A DNA stretch of 64,000 nt from Desulfobacterales bacterium. Its GTDB lineage: Bacteria > Desulfobacterota > Desulfobacteria > Desulfobacterales > JAFDDL01. Position numbers and translations under genes: made by a program. The notes below the pieces were generated by a model. It was not told where the DNA came from, made no database searches, and saw only the letters and a program-made list of their open reading frames with translations. Positions 1 through 8,845 of this stretch are shown one piece after another (position 1 is the first letter of the stretch; each line of letters opens with the position of its first letter). Where the stretch lies: the NCBI GenBank assembly GCA_034003325.1, contig JAVEYW010000006.1:68362-132361 (forward strand), written 5' to 3'.

Positions 1-326
1 AACATGCCGGTCACAAAAACGACCGCGCTGATCCTCAAAACCGATATACCGGCAGCCTGCATCGCGAGAAGTTCTCTCTGGTCGGCCATTTGCCCTAAAG
101 CAATAATGCCGCCAATAAGGGTACTTACGGGCATTAAATCGAGCAGACGTTTAGGCAGTGTCAGCGCCATAAAGATCACGGCATTATCCAGCCCGTAGGC
201 GCCTTTTCCCACATCGTCCAGTTGCGTTAATAACTCGATAAAACTGAACAACACCGCCAGAATGGCGAGGAGGAGGAAAACCCATTTAATAAAGCTGCTT
301 CCGATGTATAAATCAATTGTTTTCAT
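1..326 (-). CDS. lptG: LptG-type LPS export permease (3' part cut off by window edge)
   Basis: Only the first 108 codons are visible, read leftward from the ATG at 326. The protein begins MKTIDLYIGSSFIKW, followed by a long hydrophobic helix (about residues 14-33). Further on come an LPKRLLDLMPVSTLIGG segment and an ALGQMADQRELLAMQAAGIS segment, both typical of the YjgP/YjgQ permease family. In that family LptF and LptG form the inner-membrane channel that extracts lipopolysaccharide for the Lpt bridge. It lies 92 bp downstream of the lptF-like gene on the same strand, in the usual lptF-lptG order. The family call is firm. Whether the cargo is LPS or a different lipid is open, because a sphingolipid gene set starts 2 kb away. 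Confidence 0.88.
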   Translation of the reverse strand, partial: MKTIDLYIGSSFIKWVFLLLAILAVLFSFIELLTQLDDVGKGAYGLDNAVIFMALTLPKRLLDLMPVSTLIGGIIALGQMADQRELLAMQAAGISVLRISAVVFVTGM

Positions 327-418
327 AAAAAAACGAATAGGTATCCATAAATGAAGCAGTTCTTTTACGGTCGTTGCTAACCCACTGCAAGATGACTATT
401 CCGAAAAGATGATGCCGT

Positions 419-1486
419 TTATCTGCGAAAAAATTCGGCTGGGCGGTATAAAAAGAAGATCGTCAAACCGGCCAGGAGAATTTGACCCCACCAGATTCCC
501 GGAAAGGGGTCTATAACCCCCTGTTCCACCCATTTTTTCAAAATCGCGGTAAAATAATAGTATCCCGCAAAAATTAAAATCGCTGTCGGCACCTTCGCGT
601 ATTTGCCTTCTCTGGGAAATGACCGGCTCAGCGGCACGCCGAGAAGCGCTAACAGGATAGTGGCTACCGGTGCGCTAAGTCTCCACTCTAATTCAGCTAT
701 TTCTTCCAGACGGTCGGATCTGATGAGGTTGTCGGTTGGAATCGTTTTAACCTCGTATGGCGCATTACGCGATTGGGGATTGTCCAATTTCAGAGACAAT
801 TTTTTGAAATTTAGCGTTCGCAATTCCTTACTGAGCCGCGGAAATTCGTACAAACTGCCGTTGTGAAACAGGATATGGGTCGTTTGTGTCTTTTCATCCA
901 AAACTTGTTCAGCGCGCTTGGCATACAGAATCTGAAGCTTATCGTTTCGTTTGGTTTGGACAAACACGCCATCCGCAAAATTTTTCTGATTGTCGACGGC
1001 ATCTGCAAAAACAGCCCGCTCCCCGTTGTCAACTTCATAAAAAATTCCACCCCTCATTCGTGTCAGATCGAAACTCATTTTTGCCTGAGCCTTTAACGCG
1101 AAAAAATAATGCCAGGCCCATGGTCGAATGTAAACCGAAAGAGATGCAACCATCATGCTGACGATAATGGAAAGGAAAAAAACGGATTTAAGTATTCGCG
1201 GGATACCGATGCCACAGGAAAAGAGGGCGACCATCTCGGAATCCCTGTAAAGGCGGCCAAGGGCAAGCACCACGGATACATACAGAGTGGTTGGTAACAG
1301 CACCTCCAATGCAATGGCCGCTCTGAGCAGAATTAAAAGGATCACCGTGGAACCGGGCAATTGACCGTAGACCGCATCTTCCAGATACCTTGATGAGATA
1401 TAACAACCGTAAATTATAATTAAAATCGTACATGTCGCCACGGCGGGTTTCAGTATTTCACGCTGGATATAACGATCAATAATCAC
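419..1486 (-). CDS. lptF: LptF-type LPS export permease
   Basis: 355 residues, a normal length for YjgP/YjgQ permeases. It has the expected plan: an N-terminal pair of membrane helices (residues about 15-35 and 50-75), a third helix near 100-120, a periplasmic beta-jellyroll region (about 140-265) and three C-terminal helices. The segment LLGVPLSRSFPREGKYAKVP near residue 285-300 is family-typical. The start is GTG at 1486, three bases after the stop of the nucleotidyltransferase gene, so the two genes are probably co-transcribed and translationally close. In the known system LptF and LptG form the transmembrane part of LptB2FG. No LptB ATPase gene is visible in the window. Confidence 0.88.
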   Translation of the reverse strand: MIIDRYIQREILKPAVATCTILIIIYGCYISSRYLEDAVYGQLPGSTVILLILLRAAIALEVLLPTTLYVSVVLALGRLYRDSEMVALFSCGIGIPRILKSVFFLSIIVSMMVASLSVYIRPWAWHYFFALKAQAKMSFDLTRMRGGIFYEVDNGERAVFADAVDNQKNFADGVFVQTKRNDKLQILYAKRAEQVLDEKTQTTHILFHNGSLYEFPRLSKELRTLNFKKLSLKLDNPQSRNAPYEVKTIPTDNLIRSDRLEEIAELEWRLSAPVATILLALLGVPLSRSFPREGKYAKVPTAILIFAGYYYFTAILKKWVEQGVIDPFPGIWWGQILLAGLTIFFLYRPAEFFRR

Positions 1487-1489
1487 ATG

Positions 1490-2251
1490 CTATCCAATAT
1501 TAAAACTTTGGGCGACCTCAATACTCCCATCGCAAGCACCAACCACGCTATCTGCTTGCTTGAGATCGGACGGATAATCAATCTCGCACCATTTCAGGCC
1601 GTTGATCAAACAGGTCGATACCGGCATTTCACGGGCCATTTCACCAATGACGGATAAATACCATTGATGAAGCGCCGTTGGGTTATCTAAGGCCTTTTCC
1701 AGGGCATATCGGAACAACCCGGGCCCCTGACCACGAAACAATATCATCCCAATGGATTCTCCGTGAACGTTTTCCGGAGCCAAATCCTTTCCGATTTTAA
1801 CAAGCCGGCCATCCGCCATTTCAACTTTCATATCATCGGCATCATATCGCTCTTTACAACTTACCACCACGGTAACCGGAAGGGGCGGCGACGCAAACAG
1901 GTGTGCGATGACCCCCTTTTCAAATAACGTGTCGCCGTTCAGAAGAAGAAAATCTTCGGTCATCTCCTCTCTGGCGGCCCAGCAGCTTACCAGGTTATCT
2001 GTCTTTGCATAGGCCTCGTTGTAAAGGGTCTTGACCTGCCCTGGCTCGTAACGCCGGTCAAGAACCGCCTTGACTTTTTCTGAACGATAACCCGTTACGA
2101 CCGTGATCTGAGTTATCCCGCATTTGTTCAACTCATCGATCTGCCATTCGATCAATGTTTTTCCGCCGATCGGCAACAGGCATTTCGGTAATTCGGAAGT
2201 CAATGGTAAAAGTCGTTTCCCCTGGCCTGCGCTCAAGACAATCGCCTTCAT
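1490..2251 (-). CDS. Sugar/phosphocholine-type nucleotidyltransferase
   Basis: 253 residues from the ATG at 2251. This start was chosen over an ATG six bases upstream because GGAGG sits nine bases before it, and because the protein then begins directly with the nucleotide-binding signature MKAIVLSAGQGKRLLPLT. PKCLLPIGGKTLIEWQI and the metal-binding LLLNGDTLF motif follow, so this is a GT-A-fold nucleotidyltransferase resembling LicC-like cytidylyltransferases and sugar-1-phosphate transferases. The substrate cannot be read from sequence. It forms a tight leftward unit with lptF and lptG and is divergent from the ceramide-synthase-like gene. A role in activating a head group for an envelope lipid is a reasonable inference. 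Confidence 0.75.
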   Translation of the reverse strand: MKAIVLSAGQGKRLLPLTSELPKCLLPIGGKTLIEWQIDELNKCGITQITVVTGYRSEKVKAVLDRRYEPGQVKTLYNEAYAKTDNLVSCWAAREEMTEDFLLLNGDTLFEKGVIAHLFASPPLPVTVVVSCKERYDADDMKVEMADGRLVKIGKDLAPENVHGESIGMILFRGQGPGLFRYALEKALDNPTALHQWYLSVIGEMAREMPVSTCLINGLKWCEIDYPSDLKQADSVVGACDGSIEVAQSFNIG

Positions 2252-2451
2252 AAGCATACCCCTCCCATACCTATTTGAAATCAAACGAATAAATATTACC
2301 TGCGCGGAAGCAGGGGAAAATAAGCATCATCCCCTTTGGAATGATTGCTTTTTCGAAAATGCCACCGATACCCATTTTGCATATTGACCTTGTTCTAAAG
2401 GCTTTGTAATGTCAATAAATTTGAAACAGTCAACCCTGCTGACCACCCAAG

Positions 2452-3654
2452 ATGCTCACCGACAGGCAAACAGAAATGAATTTAAAAAAACAGGCGGTGG
2501 AGAAGCACTACTGCCTTCCCGGCAAGCCGTTGCATATCAAAAAAATAAACAGTAGACAAACAGGTAATGCGTTTATTCGCATGCCATGGCCGGTGTACAA
2601 AGACGACCCCATGTGGGTACCGCCCCTTCTGCTTGAACGGCGGATGCATCTTTCCCCTAAAAACCCCTATTTTGATCATGCCCGCTGCGGTTTTTGGATC
2701 GCATACCGGCATGGAAAACCAGTGGGAAGAATCAGTGCTCAAATCGATCAACTTCATCTTCAACGGTATCAGGACCGCACCGGTTTTTGGGGCATGCTGG
2801 AAGCCGAGGACAATGTTGATACGTTTCAGGCGCTGATGAACACGGCAGAGACCTGGTTGCAACGCCAAGGAATGACGCGGGCACGGGGGCCCTTTAATTT
2901 ATCCATCAACCAGGAATGCGGCTTACTCGTTGCAGGTTTTGACACCCCACCGTCGATTATGATGGGGCATGCACGGCCCTACTATCAAAAGCATATTGAA
3001 CAGTGCGGATATCAAAAGACCAAGGACTTATTCAGCTACACCATCGATTGGGGGTTCACCCATTCAGCAGCCATGCGGCTGATTATGAAAAGAACCCGGA
3101 ACCGCGTTCACACCCGACCGTTTCGAAAAGCGCACTTTCAGGAAGATTTAAATATCGTTCAAGACATCTTCAATGATGCCTGGTCCGGAAATTGGGGGTT
3201 TGTTCCTTTTACGCAGAAAGAATTTGACCACCTTGGAAAGGATCTAAAACTTCTGGTCAATGATAAACTGATTAGAATTGCCGAGGTGAATGGGGAGCCG
3301 GCCGCATTCATGCTGGTGCTTCCCAACCTCAATGAGGTGATTCGTGATTTAAACGGCAGGCTCTTTCCGTTTGGGTGGCTTAAATTGTTATGGCGCCTGA
3401 AAGTAAAATATCCTGAAACTGCGCGAATCCCGCTAATGGGCGTTCGCAGCCAATATCATGACAGTCTGTTGGGCGCGGCCCTGGCTTACCGGCTCATCGG
3501 CGATATTCAAGAGGCAGGGGAGGGGTGCGGTATCAAAAAACTTGAACTGTCCTGGATACTGGAAGATAATACGACGATGCGAAACATCATCACGAACATC
3601 GGCGGGACGGTATATAAAACGTATCGTATTTATGACAAACCGCTTTCAAGTTAA
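2452..3654 (+). CDS. bcerS: GNAT-fold acyltransferase, probable bacterial ceramide synthase
   Basis: 400 residues. The middle carries a GNAT-like core: WIAYRHGKPVGRISAQID near residues 83-100, and a conserved block GPFNLSINQECGLLVAGFDTPP near 144-165. A second acetyltransferase-like half runs through IAEVNGEPAAFMLVLPNLNEV. Long GNAT proteins of this type include the Caulobacter bacterial ceramide synthase, which N-acylates 3-ketosphinganine. The call rests on family resemblance plus the fatty acyl-AMP ligase, reductase, ACP and serine palmitoyltransferase genes within 7 kb. The start is uncertain: the ATGs at 2452 and 2476 both lack a strong ribosome-binding site. It is followed after six bases by a nucleotidyltransferase gene, suggesting co-transcription. 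Confidence 0.72.
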   Translation: MLTDRQTEMNLKKQAVEKHYCLPGKPLHIKKINSRQTGNAFIRMPWPVYKDDPMWVPPLLLERRMHLSPKNPYFDHARCGFWIAYRHGKPVGRISAQIDQLHLQRYQDRTGFWGMLEAEDNVDTFQALMNTAETWLQRQGMTRARGPFNLSINQECGLLVAGFDTPPSIMMGHARPYYQKHIEQCGYQKTKDLFSYTIDWGFTHSAAMRLIMKRTRNRVHTRPFRKAHFQEDLNIVQDIFNDAWSGNWGFVPFTQKEFDHLGKDLKLLVNDKLIRIAEVNGEPAAFMLVLPNLNEVIRDLNGRLFPFGWLKLLWRLKVKYPETARIPLMGVRSQYHDSLLGAALAYRLIGDIQEAGEGCGIKKLELSWILEDNTTMRNIITNIGGTVYKTYRIYDKPLSS

Positions 3655-3660
3655 GGGCGA

Positions 3661-4509
3661 ATGAAAATTTCCTCCCCGCATTTTACCGCCATTGTGCTGG
3701 CTGCAGACAGGGAATCGGTCAACCCGGTGGCCAAAGCCGCCGGTGTGCGGTGCAAATCACTGGCCCCGGTTAATGGGATTCCCATGGTCTTCGGGGTGAT
3801 GGCGGCATTATCTTCCGCCCGGAACATTAAGGACCAAATTCTATGCGGCCCCCCTGAACCCATCCTAAACCGGGAAGATCAACTGAAGGCACAGCTTGCC
3901 TCCGGTAATGTTCGATGGATTGAAAACAAGGCGACACCGAGCGCAAGTGCTTATCATGTGATGCAATCGCTGGCCCCGGGCATCCCCGTATTGTTAACCA
4001 CCAGCGACCATGCCCTGTTAACCGCTCAAATGGTCGATTACTTTTGTGTGAAAGCCCTATCGTCGGGATGCGATGTCGTCGCTGCCGTCGCCCTGCATAA
4101 AGCTGTAACCGCGGCTTACCCGGAAACGCATCGAACCGCTTATCGATTGAACGAAGGCGCTTATTGCGCATGTAACCTATTTGCCTTTTTGACGCCTCGC
4201 GGGCGGTCAGCCGCCTATTTCTGGCACCGTGTCGAGCAGCAGCGGAAAAGGCCATTGCGTGTCATCAGCGTTTTCGGGTGGATGACCGTGATACGGTATT
4301 TAACGAGGCGTCTGACCCTTTCCCAGGCTTTGAATCGAATATCACACCGGCTTGGATTTAAATCGGGCGTCGTTATCATGCCGTTTCCGGAGGCGGCCAT
4401 AGATGTCGACTCCGTGGATGATTGGCAACAGGTTCAACGGATTGCCGCAGGAAAAACAACGGATGCCCTGAAAGAAAATCGGCCGGTGTCGCCCCTTTCC
4501 TCATTTTAA
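3661..4509 (+). CDS. MobA-like NTP transferase, envelope-lipid context
   Basis: 282 residues with an N-terminal GT-A-type nucleotidyltransferase pattern (FTAIVLAADRE, then CKSLAPVNGIPMVFGVM) and the acidic metal site replaced by TTSDHALLTAQMVDYF near residue 117-132. It starts six bases after the ceramide-synthase-like gene, so it is probably translated from the same message. A nucleotidyltransferase gene is also associated with the Caulobacter sphingolipid locus and has been linked there to anionic ceramide head-group formation. A parallel role is inferred, not shown. Its last nine bases overlap the end of the convergent gene at 4501-5466. The substrate is unknown. Confidence 0.68.
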   Translation: MKISSPHFTAIVLAADRESVNPVAKAAGVRCKSLAPVNGIPMVFGVMAALSSARNIKDQILCGPPEPILNREDQLKAQLASGNVRWIENKATPSASAYHVMQSLAPGIPVLLTTSDHALLTAQMVDYFCVKALSSGCDVVAAVALHKAVTAAYPETHRTAYRLNEGAYCACNLFAFLTPRGRSAAYFWHRVEQQRKRPLRVISVFGWMTVIRYLTRRLTLSQALNRISHRLGFKSGVVIMPFPEAAIDVDSVDDWQQVQRIAAGKTTDALKENRPVSPLSSF

Positions 4510-5466
4510 TTCCGCATCACTAAGGTTAAGTATCAGATTTCCAAGCTTGGGATTTACCCCGCTAACCCTGATCGGCAACCGCCGGGAGGGATCGATATAA
4601 ATACAGATATCTTTTTCAAGACCCAGCAGCGAAAATGGTTCCGGTTTTATGGCAGGGGATACGGCCGGTAGCGCTGAAACGGAAAAAACGAGCGGTGTTA
4701 ACTGAGCCTCAACGCGATCATCGCCTGATGATGAATGCATCTTGAACGCTGTTTTTATCGGAAAGGATGCTTGCTCGTCAATGATCAGGCGATGAAACCG
4801 GGCTTTGCCGAAAACGCAGAGGACAGACGGCAACTTTCTGTATTCGAGGACTGATAACAGGTAACATAACATCGTCGAATCCGATATCACCAGGCACTCC
4901 CTCTCGTCGGGATAGGGGAAAAGCGATTGACTTTGACGGGTCCATTTGACGGGGGCCTGTTTTTTTTCATCAGGACTTGCAGGCATGATTTTTCGCCTTT
5001 GCACCCCTTGGCGCGTCCAATAATAGGCCTTGACCCAGGGATCGGTTCCGTGACGCTGCCTGATTCGACGATAGACCCGAGCATTTGCGGTATTAAACAA
5101 AATGTGTTCCGTGTATGTTGCATTAAAAAAAAGCAAATAGTGAACGGTGGTTTCAACCGTTAATAATGTCGTATTCTCGGCCATCTCCACACCATCGAGG
5201 GCTTTTCCTTCCCCTGTTGTGATCAAATCGCCGGGCATTTCGGCAGTGCTCGTTAGCTGAATTCGAGTGGTTATTTTAGCCGAGGTTCCCGAGCCATCAA
5301 AGGTTAGGCGCTTCCAGGAAGAGGGGGGCAAGAAAGTGCATGAACGCATATCCCCACCCGCAACGGCTGCATGAGCGCTCCCGATCAGTGTCAGGAGAAA
5401 CAAATAAATTGTTATCCGTTTATTTAAAAGCGTTCCGTGCAATGGCATCCTGGTGCTGTGGTTCAA
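4501..5466 (-). CDS. Exported protein of unknown function, DUF3108-like
   Basis: 321 residues. The N-terminus has a short basic stretch and a hydrophobic helix (about residues 16-33) ending in SAHAA, a plausible signal peptidase I site, so the mature protein should be periplasmic. The rest is predicted beta-rich, with many alternating hydrophobic positions. It ends DICIYIDPSRRLPIRVSG, similar in kind to the tail of DUF3108-type periplasmic proteins that often sit beside envelope-lipid genes. No catalytic motif was recognised. It is convergent with the nucleotidyltransferase (9 bp overlap) and divergent from the acyl-AMP ligase. A part in handling or exporting the local lipid is only a guess. 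Confidence 0.6.
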   Translation of the reverse strand: MNHSTRMPLHGTLLNKRITIYLFLLTLIGSAHAAVAGGDMRSCTFLPPSSWKRLTFDGSGTSAKITTRIQLTSTAEMPGDLITTGEGKALDGVEMAENTTLLTVETTVHYLLFFNATYTEHILFNTANARVYRRIRQRHGTDPWVKAYYWTRQGVQRRKIMPASPDEKKQAPVKWTRQSQSLFPYPDERECLVISDSTMLCYLLSVLEYRKLPSVLCVFGKARFHRLIIDEQASFPIKTAFKMHSSSGDDRVEAQLTPLVFSVSALPAVSPAIKPEPFSLLGLEKDICIYIDPSRRLPIRVSGVNPKLGNLILNLSDAELK

Positions 5467-5738
5467 GGCCTGTCGGCGGCTGAAGTTGGTAAATAAGTTG
5501 ACAAAGATGATGACAGAAATAAGGGCGAATGGTTAACATTATCAGTTATCAGCGAATACCACCCGTTCGAAATTTTTGAATTCCACTGGTTGATTTTTCA
5601 ATCGCTACCATATAACAATAAAACGCAAAAAAATATGTCCATTGTCGGTCGCAAGTAAAAATTCAACAAATGACCGATGTGGTGATGCGGCGATTCACTT
5701 TTTGAACGAACAATCCTCAAGGGAGAACCCCTCGCGCT
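5467..5738. other. Divergent intergenic region, no confident regulatory site
   Basis: This 272 bp AT-rich stretch separates the leftward exported protein from the rightward ceramide operon and should carry both promoters. A TTGACA hexamer occurs near 5499-5504, but no convincing -10 box follows it. No clear palindrome was found. The AAGGGAG near 5720 lies about 14 bases before the ligase ATG, further than usual. Confidence 0.3.
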
Positions 5739-7508
5739 ATGCAGGCAACGTCGACCGGCAATAGGTTTCAGGCAAACAAAACCTCTTTTTTTTCAACCCT
5801 TGCAGAGGCCTTGGATTACGCGGCCCAAGGACAGACCGGATACAATTTTTATTCCGGAAAGGGCAAGCTGATTACGGCACTTCCATACGATACGCTACGC
5901 AGCGAGGCGAAAATCCTGGCAAAAAAATTCAACCATCTGGGCGTCACCCGGGGCGCCCGCATGGCGTTGGTTGCGAATACCCATCCGGACTTTGTCCGTT
6001 TTTTTTTCGCTTGCCAATATGCCGGAATAACGCCGGTTCCATTGCCGGCTCAAATTCAATTGGGCGGTCACAACGCATACGTGACACAGCTTGCGCGATT
6101 GCTCTCTATTTGCCGACCCGATCTGGCGATGGCGACGGAAGATTTTTTTCCTTTTTTGACGGAAGCCGCCGAAAAATTAAATTTTCTTTTTCTGGGAAGT
6201 CCCAAAGACTACGATAGCCTTCCGGAAGCGGATACCCCGCCACACCCCGTTGAGCCGACCGATTTGGCTTATCTGCAATATACATCCGGAAGCACTCGCT
6301 TTCCGCGTGGCGTCATGATTACACAACGAGCGGTTTTAAACAACCTGTCCGCCATTATAAAACAGGGCCTTCGGATTCGACCGGGAGATCGCGCGGTATC
6401 CTGGCTTCCCTTTTTTCACGATATGGGGTTGGTCGGGTTGCTGTTAGCGCCGATGGCATGCCAGATATCCGTCGATTATTTGAGTACCCGGGATTTTGCC
6501 ATGCGTCCTCGGTTATGGCTAAAGCTCATGTCTGAAAATCGAGCCACCATTTCTTTTAGCCCGCCGTTCGGTTACGATTTGGTTTCGCGGTGTCTTAGAG
6601 ACAACGAACCGCAACCCTATGACCTGAGCGCATGGCGAGTCGCTGGTGTCGGCGCGGAAATGATTCGGACCGAATCGCTTGAAACATTTGCCCATATTTT
6701 GAAACATTGCGGTTTTACTGCCCGTTCGTTCCTGCCGTGCTACGGCATGGCGGAATGCTCCCTTGCCGTATGTTTCGGCGAGCTGGGCAATGGGGTGCAG
6801 GTGGATTGCGTTGATGCGAATCTTCTCGCGAATCAGAATCGGGCAATACCCGTCGCTGCAACAAAAGATAATCACGAGGGCAGATTCAACACGTTTGTGA
6901 ATTGCGGCGAGCCGCTTCCCGGATATGAAATATCGGTTCGGGATCCTAATGGGCAAGCACTTCCGGAACGACATTGTGGTGAGCTTTTTTTAAGGGGACC
7001 CAGCGTCATGTCCGGCTATTTTGGTGATTTAAAAGCCACACAAGACGTTCTTTCCCGGGATAATTGGCTCAACACGGGCGATAAAGCTTACAAAATTGGT
7101 GACTGTGTCGTTATTACAGGACGTCAAAAAGACTTGATTATCATAAATGGCCGCAATATTTGGCCTCAGGACATCGAGTTTCTGGTTGAATCACATCCCG
7201 AAATACGGACAATGGATGCGTTGGCGTTCTCGGTACCCGGCCCAAAGGGCGAAGAGGTGGCTGTCATCATGATCCAATGCCGCTTGACCGACCCCCAAAA
7301 ACGCGCTGATCTGGTAGACTATGTTCGCCGCTTGGTTCGTGAGGAGCTGGGAATAGACAGCCTCATCGAACTCGTCCCTCGAAACACCATTCCTCGAACG
7401 ACGTCCGGAAAGCCATCCCGCTCCGGTGCGCGAAAGGAGTATCTTAAGCGTTTCGCTGAGAATCAAGTCGATGGCTGCGATGAAAAACGGCGTGCCGAAG
7501 CGTGTTGA
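5739..7508 (+). CDS. aasR: Fatty acyl-AMP ligase / acyl-ACP synthetase of the ceramide pathway
   Basis: 589 residues, the normal size for fatty acyl-AMP ligases. The AMP-binding motif YTSGSTRFPRGVM lies near residues 181-193, GYGMAECSLA-type adenylation residues (CYGMAECSLAV) near 333, and NTGDKAY near 445. ITGRQKDLIIINGRNIWPQDIE near 465-487 is the signature that separates these ligases from acyl-CoA synthetases. The enzyme should adenylate a fatty acid and pass it to the acyl carrier protein encoded downstream. In Caulobacter the homologous step (AasR) loads AcpR for serine palmitoyltransferase. It heads a same-strand run: ligase, reductase, ACP, synthase, ABC exporter. Confidence 0.83.
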   Translation: MQATSTGNRFQANKTSFFSTLAEALDYAAQGQTGYNFYSGKGKLITALPYDTLRSEAKILAKKFNHLGVTRGARMALVANTHPDFVRFFFACQYAGITPVPLPAQIQLGGHNAYVTQLARLLSICRPDLAMATEDFFPFLTEAAEKLNFLFLGSPKDYDSLPEADTPPHPVEPTDLAYLQYTSGSTRFPRGVMITQRAVLNNLSAIIKQGLRIRPGDRAVSWLPFFHDMGLVGLLLAPMACQISVDYLSTRDFAMRPRLWLKLMSENRATISFSPPFGYDLVSRCLRDNEPQPYDLSAWRVAGVGAEMIRTESLETFAHILKHCGFTARSFLPCYGMAECSLAVCFGELGNGVQVDCVDANLLANQNRAIPVAATKDNHEGRFNTFVNCGEPLPGYEISVRDPNGQALPERHCGELFLRGPSVMSGYFGDLKATQDVLSRDNWLNTGDKAYKIGDCVVITGRQKDLIIINGRNIWPQDIEFLVESHPEIRTMDALAFSVPGPKGEEVAVIMIQCRLTDPQKRADLVDYVRRLVREELGIDSLIELVPRNTIPRTTSGKPSRSGARKEYLKRFAENQVDGCDEKRRAEAC

Positions 7509-7614
7509 TTTCGGACCGGCGCCATTTTTTCATCGCAAATGAGGCTGGCATAATGGGTTCGAATCGTTCAAACATTTCTCAATATGGCGCCAGCGAAGGG
7601 ATTTCCGTCTTTTT

Positions 7615-8547
7615 ATGCCGAACAGGATTGCTCTAACAGGCGCGACCGGGTTCATCGGCGGTATGATCGCCCAACGGTTGATATTCGGCGGGTGGCAAGT
7701 TCAAGCCCTGGTCCGTCCCACTTCGATTCATAAATGCTCAAACAAGAGCCCCATCAAGTGGATATTAGGTGATCTGGACGACCTCGCGAGCCTTCGGTCT
7801 TTGGTTCACGGCGCAGATGCCGTGGTGCATTGCGCAGGCGCTGTCCGTGGTTTCAATCCAATGGATTTTGAGCGGATCAATACCGGCGGTGTGGCGCGAT
7901 TGGTGCAGGCGGCAACCGAGCAATGTCCCATTCCCCGCTTTTTATTGATTTCCTCTTTAGCCGCGCGTGAACCGCATCTTTCGCCATATGCCGCGAGCAA
8001 ACAAAAGGGGGAAAAAGCGCTGGCCGCCATTTCAGAGAAAATGATGTGGAGCATTTTCAGGCCGTCTGCCGTATATGGCCCTGAAGACCGGGAACTTTTT
8101 CCGCTTTTTCAATGGATGGCAAAAGGGGTCGCCCCCATTATCGGCGGTGACGAAAACCGGTTTTCGCTTCTGTATGGGGAAGATTTGGCGGAGGCGGTTA
8201 TCTGCTGGCTTCATCACGGCGCACGATCCCGATGCCTATATGAACTGCATGACGGACATGCGGGTGGATACGCATGGAAAGAGGTTGTAAGGATTGTGTC
8301 GCAACTACACCGAAAACCCATCGGCCGTGTAAACATTCCGGTATCCTTGTTAAGGTTTCTATCCGTGCTGAATGTGACGGCCGCGCGGATCGCTGGCCGC
8401 GCCCCCATGCTAACACCCGGAAAAGTTCGAGAATTGATTCATTCCGACTGGGTGGCTGACAACACGGCGTTGATGCGCGACACGAAGTGGGCGCCGAAAG
8501 TCACTTTGGCGGAAGGGCTCAGGCAAACGTTCAGGCTCGGGGCATAG
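7615..8547 (+). CDS. cerR: NAD-dependent epimerase/dehydratase, probable ceramide reductase
   Basis: 310 residues with the extended short-chain dehydrogenase plan. The Rossmann motif GATGFIGGMIAQRL is at residues 8-21, HCAGAVRG near 72-80, a catalytic serine in LLISSLAA near 111, and YAASK (catalytic Tyr and Lys) near 125-129. In the Caulobacter pathway a member of this family (CerR) reduces the 3-oxo group after N-acylation. The assignment relies on position between the acyl-AMP ligase and the acyl carrier protein. The alternative is a sugar epimerase, but no other sugar-nucleotide genes flank it. The gap to the ligase gene is 106 bp. Confidence 0.75.
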   Translation: MPNRIALTGATGFIGGMIAQRLIFGGWQVQALVRPTSIHKCSNKSPIKWILGDLDDLASLRSLVHGADAVVHCAGAVRGFNPMDFERINTGGVARLVQAATEQCPIPRFLLISSLAAREPHLSPYAASKQKGEKALAAISEKMMWSIFRPSAVYGPEDRELFPLFQWMAKGVAPIIGGDENRFSLLYGEDLAEAVICWLHHGARSRCLYELHDGHAGGYAWKEVVRIVSQLHRKPIGRVNIPVSLLRFLSVLNVTAARIAGRAPMLTPGKVRELIHSDWVADNTALMRDTKWAPKVTLAEGLRQTFRLGA

Positions 8548-8593
8548 ACGCCCATTACCAGATCGTATTTGAAAATTTAAAAGGATGTATTTC

Positions 8594-8845
8594 ATGACAA
8601 CAAACGACGAGGTGATAGCCAAAATTTTGGATATATTGATCCCCCTGGTTCCGGCGGGAGTAGAAATCACGGCCAAAACGGAGATGACAGCCGATTTGGG
8701 CCTTGATTCGCTTAAGGTAATGAAAATTTTGGAGCGTCTTGAAGACGATTTTGACATTTCGATTCCGATCAATATTCTGCCGAAAATTCGCACCATCGGT
8801 GATTTAAGCCTGCAAATCGAAAAATTAAAAGGGAATGGGTGTTAA
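8594..8845 (+). CDS. acpR: Acyl carrier protein dedicated to sphingolipid synthesis
   Basis: 83 residues. The ATG at 8594 is preferred over 8585 because AAAAGGA precedes it by eight bases. The phosphopantetheine attachment motif is GLDSLKVMKIL, with the modified serine near residue 36, and the rest forms the usual four-helix acyl carrier protein pattern. It should receive a fatty acyl chain from the upstream ligase and present it to the downstream synthase. The stop codon overlaps the synthase start by one base (TAATG), indicating translational coupling and a matched stoichiometry. Confidence 0.87.
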   Translation: MTTNDEVIAKILDILIPLVPAGVEITAKTEMTADLGLDSLKVMKILERLEDDFDISIPINILPKIRTIGDLSLQIEKLKGNGC

